DNA of 39,942 nucleotides from Pseudoalteromonas haloplanktis ATCC 14393. Lineage in GTDB: Bacteria; Pseudomonadota; Gammaproteobacteria; Enterobacterales; Alteromonadaceae. Shown here in pieces: positions 34,311 to 39,942 of the stretch (the stretch's first letter is position 1; every line of letters begins with the position of its first letter). The stretch spans positions 1-39,942 of the forward strand of contig NZ_AHCA01000020.1 of NCBI RefSeq assembly GCF_000238355.1, given 5' to 3'. The position numbers and the translations under genes were made by a program. The notes beneath the pieces are model-generated. The model was not told the origin of the DNA. It saw only the letters and a list, made by a program, of their open reading frames with translations, and did not search any database.

Positions 34311-34339
34311 TTGACGAAATAGTCATTTTTGACTAGTAT
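34311..34339 (+). promoter_or_regulatory. Strong sigma-70 promoter with an internal palindrome
   Basis: TTGACG (34311-34316) and TAGTAT (34334-34339) are separated by exactly 17 bases and match the -35/-10 consensus at 5 and 4 of 6 positions. The palindrome TAGTCA-TTTT-TGACTA (34320-34335) fills the spacer and touches the -10 box, as an operator would. It reads toward a terminator about 85 bases downstream. Confidence 0.6.
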
Positions 34340-34345
34340 TGTTTT

Positions 34346-34427
34346 TAACAACTAACCCTACTTCCACGCGTAGCATTGAGTCTCCTGGATATAGGGGGGA
34401 AAAGCCGACCTTAGTGTCGGTTTTTTT
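34346..34427 (+). ncRNA. Candidate small RNA of about 82 nt
   Basis: Bounded by the promoter at 34311-34339 and the terminator at 34404-34427. The predicted transcript can pair CCCTA (34356-34360) with TAGGG (34392-34396) before the terminator hairpin. No open frame of useful length lies inside. It could instead be the leader and attenuator of the following NYN gene. I do not recognise it as a known sRNA family. Confidence 0.4.
34404..34427 (+). terminator. Rho-independent terminator between rhlE and the NYN gene
   Basis: GCCGAC and GTCGGT form a 6-bp stem with one G-T pair and loop CTTAGT, followed by seven T. It lies 138 bases after the rhlE stop and could end rhlE or the candidate small RNA. 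Confidence 0.85.
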
Positions 34428-34473
34428 GTCACTAAAATTTAAGGATAAATTTTGAAGACTCGCATATATATTG

Positions 34474-35307
34474 ATGGATATATTTAGACTATTTGACAGC
34501 TTTATTCTCCCCAGCTCAACAAATGAAATCCATACTAGTGATAATCTAAGTATTAAGTTTTTTACTGCTGATATTATAGAAAAAGCAGCTATGTCAAAAG
34601 ATTCATTAGTTGATCAGCAGGCATATCATCGAGCTTTAACTTTTCATAGTCTCAAAAATCAGTTAGAAATCATTAAAGGTTATTACTCTATAAACCCAAC
34701 CCGCGCATTTAAAATTGACGAAAAAGAACCTAAAAAGCCCCCAAATGAATGTGAATATGTAGATATTTGGAAGTTAGAGGAAAAGCAAACCGATGTAAAT
34801 ATTGCCGTTGAGGCATTATTTGATGTGTTAACAGATGAGTCAATTGAGCAAGTCGTATTCGTCACTAATGATACTGATTTAGAAAGAGCTCTCGAAAAAA
34901 TAAAATCTCTTAATAAAGTTAAAATTGGGTTAGTGATCCCTACAACGGATAATGTTCGCTACCCTAATGAGAAGTTAGATATACACGCTGACTGGACTCG
35001 TAAGAATATTCTTATTGATGAGCTAAAGCTGTCGCAGTTACCGCGAGTGATTCAAGGAGGTAGAAAGCCAGTTACCAAACCTATAGGTTGGTTTGGTCAG
35101 CCTGAAATTCTTGAGGAAATAATGCTAACTTTATTAAAAGTTGAAGCTAACCGGACTAAGTGTTGGCGTTGGTTGGAAAAACCATTACCTAGCTTTGATG
35201 ATTTACCGCCATTAGCTGAGCCACCAATTCAATTACTCGATAATGAAGAAACAGCAAAAATAGTACTGAGTTATGCCAAAAGATACACTCAGTTATTTAA
35301 AAGCTAG
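34474..35307 (+). CDS. NYN/PIN-like nuclease-fold protein, N-terminally damaged
   Basis: A 277-residue protein of the NYN family (PIN-like putative RNases). Recognisable are FFTADIIEKAAMSKDS...YHRAL near residue 28, then VWKLEEKQTDVNIAVEAL-like WKLEEKQTDVNIAVEAL with a conserved acidic residue, and VVFVTNDTDLERAL with the D-x-D acidic pair. The usual start of this family, MKTRIYIDGY, which carries the first catalytic Asp, is present in the DNA at 34452-34481 but in another frame that stops at 34485. About 16-20 codons appear to be missing. The remaining protein therefore lacks one active-site residue and is probably inactive or a decaying gene. Confidence 0.75.
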   Translation: MDIFRLFDSFILPSSTNEIHTSDNLSIKFFTADIIEKAAMSKDSLVDQQAYHRALTFHSLKNQLEIIKGYYSINPTRAFKIDEKEPKKPPNECEYVDIWKLEEKQTDVNIAVEALFDVLTDESIEQVVFVTNDTDLERALEKIKSLNKVKIGLVIPTTDNVRYPNEKLDIHADWTRKNILIDELKLSQLPRVIQGGRKPVTKPIGWFGQPEILEEIMLTLLKVEANRTKCWRWLEKPLPSFDDLPPLAEPPIQLLDNEETAKIVLSYAKRYTQLFKS

Positions 35308-35345
35308 GCATATAAGACTTTTCGAAATATTCTCGATATCACCTA

Positions 35346-35385
35346 AATAAAAAATGCCGAATAATAAAATATACTATTCGGCATT
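35346..35385 (-). terminator. Terminator of the znuD-aztD unit
   Basis: AATGCCGAATA (35353-35363) and TATTCGGCATT (35375-35385) form a perfect 11-bp stem. On the minus strand it is followed by TTTTATTTAG, the expected T-run, 50 bases after the AztD-like gene. Confidence 0.88.
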
Positions 35386-35435
35386 AGACTCTTATAATTT
35401 AAGCGTTTAATTTAACGGTTAAATACGCTACAAGC

Positions 35436-36845
35436 TTAATGATCGTGGTCGTGATCTTCTTCCTCTTCTGCAATACCTAACCAAGTGATAGCAGCTGGTG
35501 GGAATGTAAGTTCTAGTTCACCTTCAATCTCTAAATCTTCTAGGTGTACTTGTACAACATGTTGAGCGATTGGGTCGGCTACATAAGCAAATTGACCATT
35601 TTGCGCTACAGTCATACTAAACTTCATGCCTTCAGGCATGGTTGTTACGTCTTCTTCAGTGATATCAACTTGGCCTGCTAATTCCCAGTGGGTATGGCCG
35701 TCGTGTTCATGCGCCTCTAGTACGTTTAAAAAGCCTAAGCTGTCTAATACTAAAAAGTGCTCGCCATTTGCTGAGAAAGAGTAAGAAACAGCACTTGCGC
35801 CATCGGCTAGTTGCCATTCTAATTCTTCCATTTCAGCGCTTGCTGGATCTATACTTAAAATCACTGCAGGGCCGCCACCGTGGCCTGATGCAACGCCAAT
35901 AAAGGTCTCGCTGTCTTCATGACCGTATATAGTGCCAATACGTAAATCACCAACCGCGTCGATATTTGCTATTTTTTCAGCTTCGTACTCGTCATCATAT
36001 TGGTGTGCTAATAATACGCCGTCACTACAACCAAAGATTACGTAATCGTGGTTTTGTGCTGCACCATGTAAATCTGGGCAGGTAAGTTCTAAAGTTTGTT
36101 CTAGTTCGTATTCGCCATCATGAAAATGATAAACACCTACTTGATCAGGCAAAACTTTAGCAACAGATGTGCTGTCTGCATCATCACGACGAATGGTTGA
36201 TAGTAAATGTTCGCCACGAGGCTCTGCAACACCATGCATATTTATATCGTAAGTGATGCCAGGTAACGTTGCTGTTGCACTTGTGATGTCGCTATCTGTC
36301 AATACTTCAACAGATGCAACTGTGCCAGACGTTGCATCACCATCGTAAAAAATGGCTAATTTACCATCGTGTTTAACAAGGTGGGTTGGGCGGCTACCGT
36401 TGGTTAGTTCATAACTACTTGCAGCAGGGCTTTGCTTGTAGTCATGTAAATGCTCACCGTGATCTTCACGCCATAAACCACCATCAATAAAACCTAGGTA
36501 GTCTTGTGCGCGGCTAGTAATCACTGCATAACGAAAATCAGGTGATGACGACAACGTGTTTGAATCATTGGTTAGTGTAAATGTGTCAAGCAACGCATTG
36601 TCGTCTAAGTCAAAGAAGCTTGCTGTGTTGCTGTCACCTGCAAGTACTACAAGTCGACCTAATGAATCAATGGTGTATTCATCGCCATGGTCGTGATCGT
36701 CACCATCACCATCACCGTGATCATGGTCATCAGGCACTTCAATAGGATCTTTCTCAACGATATTTGTTTCTGCATCACCACAGGCGGTAATTAATGTACT
36801 GCTTATTGCCAGTGCTATGAGTTTTAATTTGAATAGTTTAGTCAT
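35436..36845 (-). CDS. AztD-like zinc metallochaperone lipoprotein
   Basis: A 469-residue lipoprotein (lipobox ITAC, Cys22) with a His/Asp-rich stretch just after the signal (about 38-56, DDHDHGDGDGDDHDHGD) and another at the C-terminus (EEEEDHDHDH). The body has repeated beta-propeller-like blades (GRLVVLAGDSNTASFFDL, AVITSRAQDYLGFIDGG, SVSYSFSANGEHFLVLDSLG). The segment WREDHGEHLHDYKQ followed by RPTHLVKHDGKLAIFYDGD resembles AztD, a periplasmic zinc chaperone known from alphaproteobacteria. It starts 33 bases after the receptor gene and is cotranscribed with it. Its role would be taking zinc from the receptor in the periplasm. No aztABC transporter is in the window. Confidence 0.82.
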   Translation of the reverse strand: MTKLFKLKLIALAISSTLITACGDAETNIVEKDPIEVPDDHDHGDGDGDDHDHGDEYTIDSLGRLVVLAGDSNTASFFDLDDNALLDTFTLTNDSNTLSSSPDFRYAVITSRAQDYLGFIDGGLWREDHGEHLHDYKQSPAASSYELTNGSRPTHLVKHDGKLAIFYDGDATSGTVASVEVLTDSDITSATATLPGITYDINMHGVAEPRGEHLLSTIRRDDADSTSVAKVLPDQVGVYHFHDGEYELEQTLELTCPDLHGAAQNHDYVIFGCSDGVLLAHQYDDEYEAEKIANIDAVGDLRIGTIYGHEDSETFIGVASGHGGGPAVILSIDPASAEMEELEWQLADGASAVSYSFSANGEHFLVLDSLGFLNVLEAHEHDGHTHWELAGQVDITEEDVTTMPEGMKFSMTVAQNGQFAYVADPIAQHVVQVHLEDLEIEGELELTFPPAAITWLGIAEEEEDHDHDH

Positions 36846-36878
36846 GTTAATTTCCTTAATTTATAATTGTTTTTGCGC

Positions 36879-39293
36879 TTAAAAATAACCGCGAATACCG
36901 AGTGCAAAACTACGTCCTGGACGTGGTGCAATATCTTTCAAAAATGAGCTATGTACGCGTGCTTCTGTGTTTGTTAGGTTGGTACCGCGCAGATACAGAG
37001 AAAGATCTTGATTTAGCACTGATAAGTCATATGAAACACTGGCATCAAGCATGGTGTAACCGTCTGTAGAGGTTTCTTCTGGTGCAGTACGATCTTGCTC
37101 TTGATAGCGAGTTACATGTAGGTGAGCACTTAAATTATTGGTTTCATAACTAAGCTCAGTACCAAAACGAAGCGGTGGTGTACGTGGTAAATCGCCACCA
37201 TCTTGTAAGCGAGCGCGAACGTAATCTGAGAATAGATCTACTTTAAACTCATCGGTTAACTGCCATGCAACTTGCGCTTCAAAACCATGTAAAATTACGT
37301 CATCTGTTTTAAATAAATAGACAGGTAGTTCAGATGAGTGGTCGTGTTCGTCACTATGATCATGGCCGTCTTCATCGCCATGACTATGGCCACTTTCTGC
37401 GTATAACCCGGTGTCGACTTGGTAATAATAGTTATCTACTTGGTTGTAAAAGGCATTAAAAATAAAGCCAATATCACCCTCTGTTTTACGGAAGGTTAAA
37501 TCAATATTGTTGGCTGTTTCTAAATCGATAGGGTTATCAGATAGTTCAAAATGACCATCATGAATATCAAATAATGCACCCACTTCATAAGTACCAGTAC
37601 CAATGTGTGGACCAAATGATAATAACTCAGAAGCCGACGGCGCACGTTCAGAACGTGAAACTGACAGGCCTAAGTTATAACCAGGGGTAAAGTCCCATAC
37701 GGCACCTGCTGATAAGCTGACAGGGGTAAATTCTTGCTCAACATCAAATACACGGGTGTACGAGCTTTCAGAACCGTGATCATGCCCATGGTCATGTCCA
37801 TGACCATCATCGTCATGAGGGTGAGCATCAATGTCTGGCAATAATACATTGTCAGCATCAAGGGTTACACGTTCTACACGGCCACCTAGTTGTACTAAAA
37901 CGTCACCAAAGTGTTTTCCTTCCATTAATGCGATGGCAATGCTTTCTGTTTCAGATGGAGGTGTGAATGCTTCTGAGCCTTGAGCTTCTACATCACTGTT
38001 TTTGTAATGAAAACTTAAACCACCATTCCACTCACTAAATGGGTTATGCATTAAGTCTACGCGGAGCTCGTTGGTTTCGTTTTTAAAGGTTGTACCTACC
38101 GCGCCATGTTCAATTTCGGCATGTTCGTAATCAGTGTGACCAACACGTAAGTTAATTTTATTAAGCCACTCATTATCAAAGTTATATTCAGCTAAAAGCT
38201 GAACTTTTGTTTGATCTAGGTCAGCGAATACCGCTTCTTCTTCGCTGTGTTCTTCTTCGCCACCGTGAGTGTGGCCTGGGATGCCGTATTGACGGTTGAA
38301 TTGCTCAACAGCCATGCCCACATAGCCTTGGTCGAATAAATAGCTGGCACCGACAGTAAAGCCCTCAGATTCTTCATTGCTGTTTTCAACAACGTAATCG
38401 CCACTGTGTTCTTCGTGGTCATGATCATCGTGTTCAACTTCAGGGGCTACAGGTACTTCATAGTCATCAGCTTCACGCCAAAATGCATCGGCATAAAATG
38501 CGAATGAATCAGTACCAGTGGTGGCATTAAACGAAGCCACTTTTTGATTATCAACAGAGTTGTGTTCAAGATTCCATTCGCCACGAGTTATGCTGTCTGT
38601 TGGTACACGGTTATCAACCACATTAACAACACCACCAATTGCGCCACTACCGTAAAATAATGTTGCAGGGCCACGTAAAACTTCAATTTGTTGTGCTGTT
38701 GATGCTTCTGAAGCAACTGAATGATCAGGGCCTACTCGTGACACATCACTGACATCAAGGCCATTTTGAGTAATAAGTACACGGGGGCCACTTAAGCCAC
38801 GAATAATAGGCGTACTAGCTACTTTTGCATGAAAGTTGGTATTAACACCAGGCAGCTTTTCAAGGCTGTCGCCAAGAGTTGCAGCTTGTTGACGTCTTAA
38901 TTGTTCGCCAGATAAAACACTAACAGGAGACGCTGATTCCATTGCAGACATATGAATTGGGGTGGCTTCAATGTCAATCACTTCGATTGGAGAACGTTTT
39001 AAATTAAATGTAATAGATTGTTTTTCATTGTTATTTATTGTTATGTCGCTATGGAGGTGAGCATAACCTGGTGCAACAATGTGAAGCTCTTTTAAGCCAT
39101 TTTTTAAATCTGCGATGACAAATTTGCCGTTTTCATCTGTGGTGACTGTTATATCTGTTCCTTCCACTTCTACAGTTGCGTTGGTGACAGCATTTCCTTG
39201 ATTGTTTAGAACAATCCCTTCGATGGTTTTTGCAAGCACACTTGCAGGTAACAAAGCTGCTATGAGCACAGCTAATTGAGATCTTCGTTTCAT
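36879..39293 (-). CDS. znuD: ZnuD-like zinc TonB-dependent receptor
   Basis: An 804-residue outer-membrane receptor. A signal peptide (cut near residue 21) is followed by a carboxypeptidase-regulatory-like domain (about 23-105), a plug (ASPVSVLSGEQLRRQQAATLGDSLEKLPGVNT...GGVVNVVDNRVP) and a barrel ending in Phe (GIRGYF). Four external-loop stretches are extremely His/Asp/Glu-rich (HDDHDHEEH, GHTHGGEEEH, DDDGHGHDHGHDHG, GHSHGDEDGHDHSDEHDHSS), as in ZnuD. It should import zinc through TonB. AAGG precedes the ATG. Two Zur boxes lie just upstream and the next gene on the other strand is a Fur-family regulator. Confidence 0.93.
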   Translation of the reverse strand: MKRRSQLAVLIAALLPASVLAKTIEGIVLNNQGNAVTNATVEVEGTDITVTTDENGKFVIADLKNGLKELHIVAPGYAHLHSDITINNNEKQSITFNLKRSPIEVIDIEATPIHMSAMESASPVSVLSGEQLRRQQAATLGDSLEKLPGVNTNFHAKVASTPIIRGLSGPRVLITQNGLDVSDVSRVGPDHSVASEASTAQQIEVLRGPATLFYGSGAIGGVVNVVDNRVPTDSITRGEWNLEHNSVDNQKVASFNATTGTDSFAFYADAFWREADDYEVPVAPEVEHDDHDHEEHSGDYVVENSNEESEGFTVGASYLFDQGYVGMAVEQFNRQYGIPGHTHGGEEEHSEEEAVFADLDQTKVQLLAEYNFDNEWLNKINLRVGHTDYEHAEIEHGAVGTTFKNETNELRVDLMHNPFSEWNGGLSFHYKNSDVEAQGSEAFTPPSETESIAIALMEGKHFGDVLVQLGGRVERVTLDADNVLLPDIDAHPHDDDGHGHDHGHDHGSESSYTRVFDVEQEFTPVSLSAGAVWDFTPGYNLGLSVSRSERAPSASELLSFGPHIGTGTYEVGALFDIHDGHFELSDNPIDLETANNIDLTFRKTEGDIGFIFNAFYNQVDNYYYQVDTGLYAESGHSHGDEDGHDHSDEHDHSSELPVYLFKTDDVILHGFEAQVAWQLTDEFKVDLFSDYVRARLQDGGDLPRTPPLRFGTELSYETNNLSAHLHVTRYQEQDRTAPEETSTDGYTMLDASVSYDLSVLNQDLSLYLRGTNLTNTEARVHSSFLKDIAPRPGRSFALGIRGYF

Positions 39294-39306
39294 TTGACTA
39301 CCTTGT

Positions 39307-39357
39307 TGGATGTTATACTATATCAATTGTGCTTGAAATGTTATATTGTATCAAGTA
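39307..39357. promoter_or_regulatory. Two tandem Zur boxes
   Basis: Box 1 (39307-39329) has TGGATGTTATA-C-TATATCA and box 2 (39335-39357) begins GAAATGTTATA-T-TGTATCA. Both fit the Zur consensus GAAATGTTATA-N-TATAACATTTC, most closely in the left half. Their centres are 28 bases apart. They lie 14-64 bases before the znuD start, where repression would block transcription, and between znuD and the regulator gene. Confidence 0.82.
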
Positions 39358-39420
39358 AAAGTTGAGTGTTGTTAACAAAGGCACCAATCAGGGCTTTAAA
39401 AGAAGTATTTAAAACGGCTT

Positions 39421-39936
39421 ATGAGCTCATTACAAAGGACAAGGAATGGGGAAAATAAATTCAAGAAACTCCGATTTAGTGTGGCTTCTATGAATCAACA
39501 GCAGTTAAAAAAAACAATTCGTTTTGCAAATATAAAGTGTGCGACTGCTGGAGGAAAGTTCACTGAAAAACGCCAGCAGGTTCTAGAAATTTTATTAAAA
39601 GCAAATAAGCCGTTATCTGCTTATGAGCTGACAGAGCAATTTAATAAAGTAATGAGCGTGCCTATTTTGGCTATGTCAGTTTATCGAATTTTAGACTTTT
39701 TAGAATCAGTCAGTTTAGTGCATCGCTTGAAGTCAGAAAATAAATTCATGGCGTGTACGCATGTAAATGATGGCTGCTCACATCAATTATCAATGTTTTT
39801 AATATGCAGTAAATGTAACAAGGTGATTGAGATGAGCGATGTCGACGACAAAATAAAAGCATTGTTTGCACAAGTGCATATTCTCCCTAGCTTTGATCAC
39901 CCAATGGCATTAACTTTGATCGCTTATTCTCATTAA
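39421..39936 (+). CDS. zur: Fur-family zinc uptake regulator (Zur)
   Basis: A Fur-family regulator of 171 residues as drawn, or 148 if it starts at ATG 39490 (MNQQQLKKTIRFANIKC), which fits the E. coli Zur start better. The winged helix shows FTEKRQQVLEILLKANKPLSAYELTEQF and SVYRILDFLESVSLVHRLKSENKF, as in Zur (SAYDLL, YRALDFL). The first structural CxxC is present (ICSKC). The second CxxC, expected after HPMALTLIA, is absent: the frame ends in IAYSH, so the structural zinc site is incomplete or the end is frameshifted. It probably represses znuD-aztD via the boxes at 39307-39357. Confidence 0.85.
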   Translation: MSSLQRTRNGENKFKKLRFSVASMNQQQLKKTIRFANIKCATAGGKFTEKRQQVLEILLKANKPLSAYELTEQFNKVMSVPILAMSVYRILDFLESVSLVHRLKSENKFMACTHVNDGCSHQLSMFLICSKCNKVIEMSDVDDKIKALFAQVHILPSFDHPMALTLIAYSH

Positions 39937-39942
39937 GCTTTG

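Overview
The window looks like a chromosomal segment of a marine gammaproteobacterium of the order Alteromonadales, most likely Pseudoalteromonas. This is inferred from the 5S rRNA sequence, the moderate-to-low GC content, the TonB receptor types, the REP/RAYT family and the gene families present. No taxonomic search could be run.

Layout. 1-290: the 3' end of an rRNA operon with two tandem 5S genes and a strong terminator. 290-600: a non-coding junction with a 7-bp tandem repeat (8 copies) and a 31-bp duplication of the end of the next gene. 584-4261: lytic transglycosylase mltD, then a membrane LytTR regulator divergent from an acyltransferase-3 membrane protein. 4391-14248: a signalling and export unit. 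A sensor kinase and a sigma-54 response regulator sit on the minus strand. Facing them is an adaptor/ATPase/permease/permease exporter, preceded by a sigma-54-like promoter and two upstream palindromes. 14280-15000: REP palindromes around a RAYT transposase. 15006-16451: an acetyltransferase and a two-motif aspartic protease. 16612-19358: a DeoR regulator with repeated ACGAAAC motifs at its start, then glmS. 19390-24250: an accessory-looking stretch with a short tandem repeat, unknown proteins, a yybP-ykoY-type (manganese) riboswitch ahead of a cation/Ca2+ exchanger, and an mscS gene broken by one in-frame stop. 24252-31086: a MATE pump, a large TonB receptor and pckA. 31087-32775: a control region with two LacI-type operators and an orphan terminator, then a secreted esterase. 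32968-35307: an rhlE-type helicase, a candidate small RNA and an N-terminally damaged NYN-domain protein. 35436-39936: a zinc module with an AztD-like lipoprotein, a ZnuD-like His-rich receptor, tandem Zur boxes and a Fur/Zur regulator.

How the genes work together. Three modules are internally coherent. First, the kinase/regulator pair probably drives the divergent exporter through sigma-54. Second, the riboswitch suggests that the exchanger is a Mn2+ (or Ca2+) exporter. Third, Zur probably represses znuD-aztD, which bring zinc across the outer membrane and hand it on in the periplasm.

The best candidates for undescribed biology are the small-RNA candidate at 34311-34427, the paired LacI-type operators with an orphan terminator at 31241-31362, the sigma-54 exporter module, and the zinc receptor/lipoprotein pairing. 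No CRISPR array, prophage, complete insertion sequence or tRNA gene was seen.
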